A stretch of 5,529 nucleotides of DNA from an uncultured Anaerolineaceae bacterium (GCA_937894825.1 CALCQT010000232.1:1-5529); one strand, 5' to 3'; shown: positions 1 to 5,529, counted from the stretch's first letter. A program made the numbers and translations. The notes: a model not told the origin generated them from the sequence alone.

Positions 1-973
1 CGTTCAGCTGGCTAAAGAGCTCGCTCCATGCTTTTTCAGATGGATTTCCCATGAGTCTTTTGCGCAGCCATTCGATTTGTGCGGCGCAGACAAATTCCGC
101 GGTATGAGCAAATTTTGCCGGAAAAACATGATGATCCCAGAACCGTACAATGTCATCCGGCGGCGCTTGCCGAGCGGGCTTTGCGGCGAAGGAGGCCACC
201 ATTTCAAAGGATCCCAACAGGACCAGGCTTTTGGTTTCGTCAATGCAGCCGGCGGCATAGGCGGCGCAAAGATAATCATGACCGCCGCTGGAAACCGGAA
301 GCTCCCTGGGGAGTCCGGTTGCCTCCGCGATGGATGGCAGCAAACCGCCGAGCCGTGTCCCGCTCTCAATCAACGGCGGCAGCGCGTTATTCCGGATGCC
401 TAAATTCTGGGTGAAATCAAACCACCAGCGCCCGTGTTCTTTATCCAGCAGCGAAGTGGAACCGGCATGACTGTATGTGGCTGCTTTTTGTCCGCATAAG
501 CGATAAGTGATATATTCGCCAACCGAGAGGATGCTGTAAATTTTTCCTGCCGTTTCCGGAGATTGTTCAGACAGCGTTTTCAGGCGGGCGCCGGAATTGG
601 CATAATCTTCAGGATACCCCGTTTTTTGATAAGTTCCTTTTGGCAGCGTTGAAAGCGGTTCTAAAATGGGAACGTGGATCTGACGGTTCTCGCTGTCCAA
701 CAGAAAATTGACACAACCCATGGACGAAACGGCAATCCCCAGTGGAACAGAAGCAGAATCAAGCTTTTTCATCTGCTGTGTTGTCAGTGAAAGCAGTTCG
801 ATGATCAGCGCCATCAGGCGGTCGCAGTCCAGCCCAATCTCGTTATCGGCTCGGACGCTTTCGGTTGAGCGCCGGAACAAACCCAGCTGGAGGCCATTTT
901 GGGAAATCGCGACGCATTTTACGTTTGTATTCCCCACGTCCAGCCCTAATAAATAACCGTTGTGCGCTGTCAT
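1..973 (-). CDS. FGGY-family carbohydrate kinase, N-terminal 324 residues (3' end beyond window)
   Basis: ATP-dependent kinase of the FGGY (XylB/GntK-like) family, cytosolic, expected to phosphorylate an imported sugar or its first metabolite. The start ATG (973-971) has an AAAGGG ribosome site 7 nt upstream. Seen in the translation: an N-terminal phosphate-binding motif, GLDVGNTNVK (residues 10-19), a variant of the usual GxDxGTTxxK; the segment SVGEYITYRLCG (150-161), matching the common SIADYIxYRLTG region; and GGHDY (230-234), in which D233 is the expected catalytic base. The frame stays open to base 1. Family members are about 480-520 residues, so most of the C-terminal FGGY domain lies outside. 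It starts 3 nt after the MalG stop and so is the fourth operon gene. Oddity: the usual IAWYDxRT-like substrate segment is replaced around residues 100-110 by HVPILEPLST, and this region looks shortened. Family is confident; substrate is unknown. Confidence 0.9.
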   Translation of the reverse strand, partial: MTAHNGYLLGLDVGNTNVKCVAISQNGLQLGLFRRSTESVRADNEIGLDCDRLMALIIELLSLTTQQMKKLDSASVPLGIAVSSMGCVNFLLDSENRQIHVPILEPLSTLPKGTYQKTGYPEDYANSGARLKTLSEQSPETAGKIYSILSVGEYITYRLCGQKAATYSHAGSTSLLDKEHGRWWFDFTQNLGIRNNALPPLIESGTRLGGLLPSIAEATGLPRELPVSSGGHDYLCAAYAAGCIDETKSLVLLGSFEMVASFAAKPARQAPPDDIVRFWDHHVFPAKFAHTAEFVCAAQIEWLRKRLMGNPSEKAWSELFSQLN

Positions 974-976
974 GCC

Positions 977-1846
977 TTATCCCTTTGTTGCACCCGAGGT
1001 CAATCCATAGATCAGGAATCTGCGGAAGACCAGCGCGATAATGACCGGCGGAATAATGGCCAGCAGACCGCCGGCATTCATGAGCCCATAATTGATCGAG
1101 GTTTTTGTGACGAATTCAGAGATGATGACCGCGATTGGTTTCGTGCTCAATGAAGGCGCGATGATCAGCGGGATCAGGTATTGATTCCATGTGCTGATAA
1201 ACATGATCAGCGCTCCCGCAAAGATGACCGGATATGAGATCGGGAGGTGGATATAGATCAGCGTCTGCAGCGAATTACAGGAGTCAATGGCGGCGGCTTC
1301 ATCCAATTCGGAAGGGATGCTCTCAAAATGGTTTGATAAAAGCCACACGGTTAGCGGCAGGAAGGACGAGATGTATACCAGGATAAGGCTCCAATAGTTG
1401 TCGATCAATTTGAAATCTGAAAAGATTTTGTACAGTGGTACGATTGTCGAAAACAAAGGGAACGCCATTGTGGCCAGAAGCAGGTAACGAACCACTTCTT
1501 TCCCGCGGAATCGCAGTCTGGCCAGCGCATAGGCGGCGAAAACAGAGACCGGAATCCCGACGAGAATCACCAACAGACAGGCTTTCAAAGAATTTATGAG
1601 GCCGATTTTGAACATGCGCCCTTCGGCCACGTTGCCGCCTTCTTTGCTGGATCCAAAAATCAGCTGGGAATAGTTGCCCGTGGTCGGGTTCTCCGGGAGA
1701 AACGGGGCTGGGCTGATCATGGTGTCCTTCTGCGGTGTGATGCTGATACTGAACGACCACGCGATCGGGCCCAATGTCCACACAAGAAAGACGGCGACAG
1801 CCAGGATATAAAATGCTTTTTGAAGATGTTTTCGATGTCCGGTCAT
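977..1846 (-). CDS. Carbohydrate ABC transporter permease, MalG type
   Basis: Inner-membrane permease of a carbohydrate-uptake ABC importer, 289 residues, a normal length for MalG-type (CUT1) subunits. Six hydrophobic segments are visible at about residues 11-31, 83-107, 117-138, 150-171, 204-222 and 256-277. The cytoplasmic EAA loop, which docks the ATPase, begins at E183-A184-A185 and ends at L201-P202. The C-terminus GLTSGATKG is typical of the subfamily. The ATG lies 1 nt after the MalF stop. The only AAGG nearby is about 15 nt upstream, so translation probably depends on coupling to MalF. Oddity: the EAA loop reads EAAAIDSCNS, so the near-invariant Gly is Ser189 (codon TCC). It should pair with the adjacent MalF-type protein. 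The sugar cannot be read from the sequence. Confidence 0.93.
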   Translation of the reverse strand: MTGHRKHLQKAFYILAVAVFLVWTLGPIAWSFSISITPQKDTMISPAPFLPENPTTGNYSQLIFGSSKEGGNVAEGRMFKIGLINSLKACLLVILVGIPVSVFAAYALARLRFRGKEVVRYLLLATMAFPLFSTIVPLYKIFSDFKLIDNYWSLILVYISSFLPLTVWLLSNHFESIPSELDEAAAIDSCNSLQTLIYIHLPISYPVIFAGALIMFISTWNQYLIPLIIAPSLSTKPIAVIISEFVTKTSINYGLMNAGGLLAIIPPVIIALVFRRFLIYGLTSGATKG

Positions 1847-1847
1847 A

Positions 1848-2717
1848 TCAAATATATCTTACCTTCGTATAAACTCTTCTGATATAGAAAACACTGATAA
1901 TGCCGCAAACGATCATGACCAGATAGGTGAGCGCACTTCCCTCCGAGAACCGCATATATTTGAAGGTTCGGAGATAAATTTCTGTCATTAAAGAGCTGTT
2001 TGCTGAGGACATGCCGACCAATGAGACGATCTGGTCCAAGACATTGATGGCTGAAATCGTCGTAGTGGTCAAAACAATGCCAAAAGCCGGGCGCAAGAGC
2101 GGCAGCGTGATATGGGTAAACCGGCCCATGATCCCGCAGCCGTCAATTTCAGCAGCTTCATATAACTGCCCCGGGATGCTCTGCAATCCGGAGAGCAGCG
2201 TGACGGCCGCGAGGGGAATCGCGCTCCAGGCAACGGTGATCCCGACGATGATCAGGACCATCGTGCGGTCAGAGAACCACTGGATTGGTTTTTCGATCCC
2301 GCCGCTTTTTAGCAGGATGCTGTTGAGCAGCCCGAAGTTTGGATGGAATATCCATCGCCAGATAATACCGTTCACGACACCCGGCATAGCCCAGGGAATG
2401 ATGGCGACGCCGGTCAGGATCCCCTTGATCGGGGAGTCTTTGTTCAATAAAAGCGCAAAGACCAGCCCAAGAGCGAATGTCAGCAACAATACGACCCCCG
2501 TAATTCCCAGTGAATTAAGCGCCGCCGTCCGAAACGCGGGGTCCTTCAGGATGGTGGCGTAATTACGGAGTCCTACCAGTGTAAGCGGTGCGGGCCGCAA
2601 CAAATTGATGTTCATTAAGCTATAACCAAAGGTGATGATAATGGGAAGATAAACCAACAATACCATTATCAACGCCATGGGCAGAACATAGAGATATGCT
2701 GAATGAGTTCTGCGCAC
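1848..2717 (-). CDS. Carbohydrate ABC transporter permease, MalF type
   Basis: Inner-membrane partner permease of the importer. I favour a GTG start at 2717-2715, which has a strong AGGGGAGGG ribosome site and gives 289 residues. The frame also allows a TTG start at 2768 (306 residues), but that has no visible ribosome site. Hydrophobic segments lie at about residues 8-30, 68-91, 100-122, 152-173, 209-226 and 262-279. The motif IIPWAMPGVVNGIIWRWIF (107-125) is characteristic of sugar permeases of this type. The EAA loop is canonical: EAAEIDG (187-193), closing with L205-P206. The short GGP-containing motif often seen after the fifth segment is not recognisable; residues 232-242 read SLVGMSSANSS. 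The stop is 1 nt before the MalG start. About 156 nt, including a strong hairpin, separate it from the binding-protein gene. Confidence 0.92.
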   Translation of the reverse strand: MRRTHSAYLYVLPMALIMVLLVYLPIIITFGYSLMNINLLRPAPLTLVGLRNYATILKDPAFRTAALNSLGITGVVLLLTFALGLVFALLLNKDSPIKGILTGVAIIPWAMPGVVNGIIWRWIFHPNFGLLNSILLKSGGIEKPIQWFSDRTMVLIIVGITVAWSAIPLAAVTLLSGLQSIPGQLYEAAEIDGCGIMGRFTHITLPLLRPAFGIVLTTTTISAINVLDQIVSLVGMSSANSSLMTEIYLRTFKYMRFSEGSALTYLVMIVCGIISVFYIRRVYTKVRYI

Positions 2718-2720
2718 AAT

Positions 2721-2729
2721 CCCTCCCCT
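2721..2729 (-). promoter_or_regulatory. Ribosome binding site deciding the MalF-type start
   Basis: On the minus strand AGGGGAGGG lies just upstream of GTG 2717; GGAGG is 4 nt and AGGGG 7 nt from it. The upstream in-frame TTG at 2768 has no purine-rich site before it. This supports the shorter, 289-residue protein. Confidence 0.6.
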
Positions 2730-2785
2730 GAGTTTCGTTGTCAGTCGATTCGGTTTTCGAGCGTTCAAAATCTGAAACGATTTTT

Positions 2786-2825
2786 GTTGTTCTATGGTCT
2801 CTTTATGAAGAAACCATAGAACAAC
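2786..2825 (-). promoter_or_regulatory. Strong intergenic mRNA hairpin between binding-protein and permease genes
   Basis: Arms 2786-2803 and 2808-2825 form an 18-bp stem with a 4-nt loop; the outer 13 bp (GTTGTTCTATGGT) are perfect. The one non-Watson-Crick position (2799/2812) is G-U in the minus-strand transcript but C-A in the plus-strand transcript, so the fold is intact only in the operon mRNA. No U-run follows it on the minus strand (the next bases are AAAAAUCG), so it does not look like an intrinsic terminator. By analogy with hairpins between malE and malF genes elsewhere, it may protect the upstream binding-protein mRNA from 3' exonucleases and lower permease expression relative to it. 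That role is inferred. Confidence 0.7.
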
Positions 2826-2873
2826 GTGTTTTCGTAATTATTCGAAAAGAATTCGAAAATTTTGGAAGGCAAT

Positions 2874-4121
2874 TTACTGATTCAGCTGATTGACTTTCTG
2901 TTCAATTTCGGCAACCACCTGTTCCGGCGTAATGCTTCCTTGTCCCATCCGATTGACTGCCTGGACAAGTGCGCCATTGAACTCAGAATACCAGACCGGT
3001 ACACCGCCCGGGAACGGAGAGGACATATATCCCGCCTGTTCCAGCAGAATATCAGAGCCCAGAATTCTTCCCTCATCGCCTAATTCGCTGAATGCGTCGC
3101 CATTGGAAGGCAGTCCGCCTTCTTTTTCAAACATAGCGATCTGAATTTCTTCACTGAGGTACCAATCGATGAAAGCGCGGGCTGCTTCTTTGTTTTCCGA
3201 ATGTTTCGTAATGCCGACGCCTTCCGGCAAACCGAAGGTTGCCGAGCGGATTTCATTCGCGCCCGGAATCAGCAGACCCTGAACTTTTCCAACTACATTG
3301 GATTCTTCAGGGTTGTTCGCTCTTTCCAGCATGTTCCCACCAGAGATGATGATGCTGTGGTTCCCGGCGCGGAAAGCTGCGTCGGCCTCGACATCGGTCA
3401 GGGAAACCGCGGCGGGATCGATGATTTTGTCTTCGGTCAGCATTTTATTGACAAAGGCGATGCTGTCCAGCAGGTTGTCGGCGTTGAGCGAATTGTCCGG
3501 CTGGAACAAGGCGCCTGTGCGGGATAAGGACATCCACATAAGTTGCGTTCCGGCGCCTTCAGAGGCGGACAATACAAAACTGAGCGGATATTCGCTGATC
3601 CCCGCCGCTTTGATTTTCAGCGCGGCTTCGACCAGTTCGTCCCAGGTGGTTGGTAACTGTTCAATCCCGGCCTGTTCGAAGTGATCGGTGTTGTAATAAG
3701 CCATTCTGAAATCATTGACGAACGGCAGCCCCAGCACCTGGCCATCGACTTCAAAGGAGGTGTAAAGCGGAAACTTCGCTTTTTCCTCATCCGTTAATTC
3801 GAGGGGTTCCATCACGCCGGCAGTCAAAAATTCGTTTGTCCAGGACCAGTCGATTTCGACAACGTCCGCGGCGGCTGTGTTGGTGACCGCTGCGATGGTG
3901 ATTTTGTCGTGAATTTGATCCCAGCCCATGATGTTCAATTCAACGGTGATGCCGCTGCTCTCCTGAAATTCCGCGAGCAGATCCTGCGGCGGTTCTGCCC
4001 AGGGAGGGAGCAAAACGCTGATACTGCCGCTTTGGGCAAGCGGCGCATCCGCGGGGGAAAACGCGGCCATAATTATGGTGCAGAGCAGCACCAAACCCAA
4101 AATACATACATTTTTTTTCAT
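2874..4121 (-). CDS. Extracellular sugar-binding protein of the ABC importer (solute-binding family 1)
   Basis: Captures the substrate outside the cytoplasmic membrane and delivers it to the two permeases; 415 residues, normal for the family. The ATG at 4121 is chosen because GAGGAG sits 7 nt upstream and a signal peptide follows at once. The frame is open to 4253, but that extension would bury the signal peptide. A Lys-Lys n-region, a hydrophobic core at about 5-21 and an A-D-A site (24-26) suggest cleavage after residue 26. Cys6 and Cys14 are not in a standard lipobox (VLLC). Family features seen: DVVEIDWSWTNEF (86-98), the lobe-1 segment LPFVNDFRMAYYN (132-144), LPTTWDEL (156-163) and the C-terminal WYSEFNGALVQAV (377-389). 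Trp41, Trp92, Trp94, Trp196 and Trp377 are candidates for sugar stacking. It is first in the operon. The substrate is unassigned. Confidence 0.93.
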   Translation of the reverse strand: MKKNVCILGLVLLCTIIMAAFSPADAPLAQSGSISVLLPPWAEPPQDLLAEFQESSGITVELNIMGWDQIHDKITIAAVTNTAAADVVEIDWSWTNEFLTAGVMEPLELTDEEKAKFPLYTSFEVDGQVLGLPFVNDFRMAYYNTDHFEQAGIEQLPTTWDELVEAALKIKAAGISEYPLSFVLSASEGAGTQLMWMSLSRTGALFQPDNSLNADNLLDSIAFVNKMLTEDKIIDPAAVSLTDVEADAAFRAGNHSIIISGGNMLERANNPEESNVVGKVQGLLIPGANEIRSATFGLPEGVGITKHSENKEAARAFIDWYLSEEIQIAMFEKEGGLPSNGDAFSELGDEGRILGSDILLEQAGYMSSPFPGGVPVWYSEFNGALVQAVNRMGQGSITPEQVVAEIEQKVNQLNQ

Positions 4122-4128
4122 TGCAATT

Positions 4129-4134
4129 CTCCTC
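4129..4134 (-). promoter_or_regulatory. Ribosome binding site of the binding-protein gene
   Basis: GAGGAG on the minus strand lies 7 nt before the ATG at 4121. It is near consensus, consistent with high expression of the binding protein, and it fixes this start over the upstream in-frame ATG at 4253. Confidence 0.8.
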
Positions 4135-4152
4135 GTTTCTTTTTGCCTTTTT

Positions 4153-4170
4153 TGCTCTTTTTTCAGAGCA
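4153..4170 (-). promoter_or_regulatory. Small hairpin in the operon 5' leader
   Basis: TGCTCT (4153-4158) pairs with AGAGCA (4165-4170) around a 6-nt loop. In the operon transcript it would lie in the leader, about 20 nt upstream of the GAGGAG ribosome site. It could shield the mRNA 5' end, or it may be chance in an A/T-rich leader. The stem is only 6 bp. Confidence 0.3.
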
Positions 4171-4190
4171 TGGTGGATATCCGTATTAAG

Positions 4191-4196
4191 AGTATA
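4191..4196 (-). promoter_or_regulatory. Probable -10 element of the transporter-kinase operon
   Basis: TATACT on the minus strand matches five of six consensus positions and predicts a start near 4184, with a leader of about 60 nt. At 16-18 bp spacing the -35 sequence is poor (for example CACAAA), as expected for a promoter that needs an activator such as the divergent AraC-type protein. An alternative is TTGTCC plus TATGCT, with 16-bp spacing, further upstream. Confidence 0.4.
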
Positions 4197-4209
4197 GCGT
4201 GATTCAATA

Positions 4210-4238
4210 TTGCTTTGTGAGCATATTTCATCTATAAT
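4210..4238 (+). promoter_or_regulatory. Probable promoter of the AraC-type regulator gene
   Basis: TTGCTT (4210-4215) and a perfect TATAAT (4233-4238) are separated by 17 bp. The predicted start is near 4245, about 29 nt before the regulator ATG. The -10 is strong and the -35 moderate, suggesting basal expression without an activator. Confidence 0.55.
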
Positions 4239-4261
4239 TTTGGACAAAATCACTATTTGTC
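4237..4261. promoter_or_regulatory. Overlapping inverted repeats, candidate regulator operator
   Basis: Two short perfect inverted repeats overlap: ATTTTG-N2-CAAAAT (4237-4250) and GACAAA-N7-TTTGTC (4243-4261). They cover the predicted start of the regulator gene and lie about 53-77 bp upstream of the predicted operon start. A protein bound here could repress its own gene and activate the operon. AraC-family sites are more often direct repeats, so the assignment is tentative. Confidence 0.35.
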
Positions 4262-4273
4262 AGAAAAAGGCGG

Positions 4274-5173
4274 ATGAAAATGGAAACCCAAAGGACACTG
4301 ATCTATAAAGGCTATGCATCAACCTATCAGTCCATCAAGTACAGCGACAGCGGCAAAGGATTGGCTGTTCAGGATCAATATTTGGCAATCAATTCATCCG
4401 GGTATTATGATGGTGCGATCCCGGTTTTCCCTGTAAATCGCCCTGAAGGACGCTATGATTTTTTTCTGGCATACAGTTATTCGGGTCGAAGTTATATTCA
4501 GCGCGGTGATGAAACGCATACGGCCAACAGCGGTGATATTCTGTTTTTTTGTCCGGGGGACCCCCAATATTACTGGTATGACAAAACGGATTATATTAAA
4601 AATTATTGGATTCATTTCACAGGATATGGTGCGGAATCACTATTCTCTCAAATCGGTATCGCGTCCGGAGTTCCGCATCATATCGGTTTCGTGGTGGAGA
4701 TCGGCGAACTGATTGAACGAATTATTGCTGAGATCAACAGCTTGCGCGTGGGCGGCCGGTTGTATGCGGAGGGCCTGCTGATCCAATTGCTGGCGATTGT
4801 TGCACGCAAATGTGCCGAGAATCTTCCGCTTAACATCAAGGTTCGGAATGAACGAATTTATCGGGTGGTGGAATATATTAAGGAGAATTTTGATCAGGAT
4901 CTCAGCGTTAAAGATTTGGCCGCGATGTCCTATTTGAGCATTAACCGTTTTACGAATGTTTTTCGGGAATCGGTCGGCGTTGCTCCGCAGCGGTACATCA
5001 TCGAATTCAGGCTGCATAAAGCGATTGAGTTGATGAAGCTGACGGATTGGGATATCCGCCAAATTGCTGAGGCGGTGGGATATACCGATCAGACCTATTT
5101 CAGCCGGGTTTTCAAGAAAAATACACAGTTGACCCCTTCGCAATTTTTAGCGAAGTTGCGAGGAATCCGTTGA
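4274..5173 (+). CDS. AraC-family transcriptional regulator with N-terminal cupin sensor domain
   Basis: DNA-binding regulator of 299 residues, a typical full length. The N-terminal half resembles the AraC ligand-binding cupin: a beta-rich stretch at about 60-115, with the characteristic SGDILFFCPGDPQYYWY (86-102) and YWIHFTG (111-117). The C-terminal half has two helix-turn-helix motifs: SVKDLAAMSYLSINRFTNVF (211-230) and IRQIAEAVGYTDQTYFSRVF (261-280), followed by the signature continuation TPSQFLAKLR. ATG 4274 is used here; ATG 4280, two codons on, has better spacing (9 nt) from AAGG and may be the true start. It is transcribed away from the transporter operon with 152 bp between them, the usual arrangement for a local, sugar-responsive activator. 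The ligand is probably the transported sugar or a metabolite, but this is inferred from position only. Confidence 0.93.
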   Translation: MKMETQRTLIYKGYASTYQSIKYSDSGKGLAVQDQYLAINSSGYYDGAIPVFPVNRPEGRYDFFLAYSYSGRSYIQRGDETHTANSGDILFFCPGDPQYYWYDKTDYIKNYWIHFTGYGAESLFSQIGIASGVPHHIGFVVEIGELIERIIAEINSLRVGGRLYAEGLLIQLLAIVARKCAENLPLNIKVRNERIYRVVEYIKENFDQDLSVKDLAAMSYLSINRFTNVFRESVGVAPQRYIIEFRLHKAIELMKLTDWDIRQIAEAVGYTDQTYFSRVFKKNTQLTPSQFLAKLRGIR

Positions 5174-5331
5174 ATGAAAAAAAGAATGTAGTTTATTAAT
5201 GATGTCTCCCCTACAGGGCGCACCTGTTTATACTTTTGACGCTCAAATCTTTCTTGATTGGGATGTAAAAAGTATGATATTGGAGCCGGTACCCGTATTT
5301 GGAGAAAAAAATTATCTATACGGTTGCCTTT
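5174..5331. other. Non-coding stretch between the regulator and the MITE-like element
   Basis: No convincing gene. Directly after the regulator there is only a weak 5-bp hairpin (ACAGG 5213-5217 with CCTGT 5223-5227), followed by TTTATACTTTT; it could be a poor terminator. The short string CCCCTACA (5208-5215) is the reverse complement of TGTAGGGG at the outer end of the neighbouring element (5331-5338). An AT-rich inverted repeat, ATACTTTT (5230-5237) with AAAAGTAT (5268-5275), is also present and may be chance. Confidence 0.4.
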
Positions 5332-5376
5332 GTAGGGGCGATTCCCCCCGCCAGGGTGCTTCGCGATGATCGCCCG
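5332..5376 (+). repeat. Left terminal inverted repeat (45 bp) of the MITE-like element
   Basis: Matches the reverse complement of 5484-5528 at every position, checked base by base. The match stops outward at 5331/5529 (T versus T) and inward at 5377/5483 (A versus C). It is GC-rich, with a CCCCCC run at 5344-5349. Confidence 0.9.
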
Positions 5377-5393
5377 ATCCGCCTGCGGCGGAT
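5377..5393. repeat. Internal short hairpin of the element
   Basis: ATCCGCC (5377-5383) and GGCGGAT (5387-5393) are perfect complements around a TGC loop, directly inside the left terminal repeat. Confidence 0.6.
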
Positions 5394-5449
5394 AACTTTG
5401 TACGATATTGTTCAGAATGGCGAACTTAATATTTGCACATAACGCGAAA

Positions 5450-5483
5450 GTTCATATCGCGAAGCACGCTTCGCGATATGAAC
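5450..5483. repeat. Internal 16-bp hairpin of the element
   Basis: GTTCATATCGCGAAGC (5450-5465) and its exact reverse complement (5468-5483) flank two bases, AC. It directly abuts the right terminal repeat and shares the ten-base core ATCGCGAAGC with it. Confidence 0.8.
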
Positions 5484-5528
5484 CGGGCGATCATCGCGAA
5501 GCACCCTGGCGGGGGGAATCGCCCCTAC
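5484..5528 (-). repeat. Right terminal inverted repeat (45 bp) of the MITE-like element
   Basis: Exact reverse complement of 5332-5376. It ends at CGCCCCTAC, one base before the window edge, so the outer boundary rests on where the match to the left arm stops. Confidence 0.9.
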
Positions 5529-5529
5529 T

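Larger units (their letters stand above)
5332..5528. mobile_element. MITE-like non-autonomous element with perfect 45-bp terminal inverted repeats
   Basis: A 197-bp unit begins with GTAGGGGCG and ends with CGCCCCTAC. The terminal 45 bases at each end (5332-5376 and 5484-5528) are exact reverse complements. The interior holds no open frame of useful length. It carries a 7-bp hairpin at 5377-5393 and a 16-bp hairpin at 5450-5483 that abuts the right terminal repeat. The 10-mer GCTTCGCGAT or its complement occurs four times, in alternating orientation. Size, lack of coding capacity and perfect ends fit a miniature inverted-repeat element or large intergenic palindrome moved in trans. A T flanks each end, but a target duplication cannot be judged because the window stops one base after the element. 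Confidence 0.7.

Noticed and set aside
4..414. Overlapping open frames on both strands at the left end
   Set aside because: The real gene is the minus-strand kinase frame, which stays open to base 1 and carries the GGHDY motif; the others are out of frame with it or antisense to it.
2011..2562. Open frame of 183 codons on the plus strand
   Set aside because: It lies wholly antisense to the MalF-type permease, whose protein has clear family motifs; the plus-strand translation shows no recognisable domain.
2786..2825. Hairpin read as an intrinsic terminator
   Set aside because: The minus-strand transcript continues with AAAAAUCG rather than a U-run, and no plus-strand gene ends here, so a terminator role is not supported.
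4122..4253. Longer N-terminus for the binding protein starting at 4253
   Set aside because: The extra 44 residues are charged, cover the promoter region and place the signal peptide internally; the ATG at 4121 has an ideal ribosome site.
4640..5143. Open frame of 167 codons on the minus strand
   Set aside because: Antisense to the DNA-binding half of the AraC-type regulator; a shadow of its codon pattern with no family features of its own.
5213..5237. Intrinsic terminator of the regulator gene
   Set aside because: The stem is only 5 bp and the following T-run is interrupted (TTTATACTTTT); it is too weak to list as a terminator.
5332..5528. CRISPR-like array
   Set aside because: The repeats are inverted, not regularly spaced direct repeats, and there are no spacers of uniform length.

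Overview
This is a bacterial sugar-uptake locus. It holds four genes on the minus strand, ordered substrate-binding protein, MalF-type permease, MalG-type permease and FGGY carbohydrate kinase. An AraC-family regulator is transcribed divergently on the plus strand. The transporter is an ABC importer of the carbohydrate-uptake-1 kind, and no ATPase gene is present. G+C looks close to 50 percent by eye. Gene order, regulator type and repeat style would fit Clostridia-like Firmicutes or Chloroflexota (Anaerolineae-like), but the window cannot settle the host.

Layout: the kinase runs off the left edge (1-973, minus), with 324 N-terminal residues present. Permease MalG (977-1846) ends 3 nt before the kinase start. 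Permease MalF (1848-2717, or 2768 with a TTG start) ends 1 nt before the MalG start. The gap between MalF and the binding protein carries a strong 18-bp hairpin (2786-2825). It pairs fully, with one G-U wobble, only in the operon transcript. The binding protein covers 2874-4121. A 152-bp divergent control region (4122-4273) holds a good promoter for the regulator, a -10 with a weak -35 for the operon, and overlapping inverted repeats that could be the regulator's site. The AraC-type regulator spans 4274-5173.

The right end (5174-5529) is non-coding. It is dominated by a 197-bp MITE-like element (5332-5528) with perfect 45-bp terminal inverted repeats and nested internal hairpins. The element ends one base before the window edge.

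Working model (inference): the regulator senses a sugar and activates the operon, the binding protein and two permeases import it with a shared ATPase encoded elsewhere, and the kinase phosphorylates it or a close derivative. The substrate cannot be named. The kinase lacks the usual W-x-D-x-R-like substrate segment, and MalG has Ser in place of the conserved EAA-loop Gly, so this system may be divergent. I see no CRISPR array, tRNA, rRNA or phage gene.
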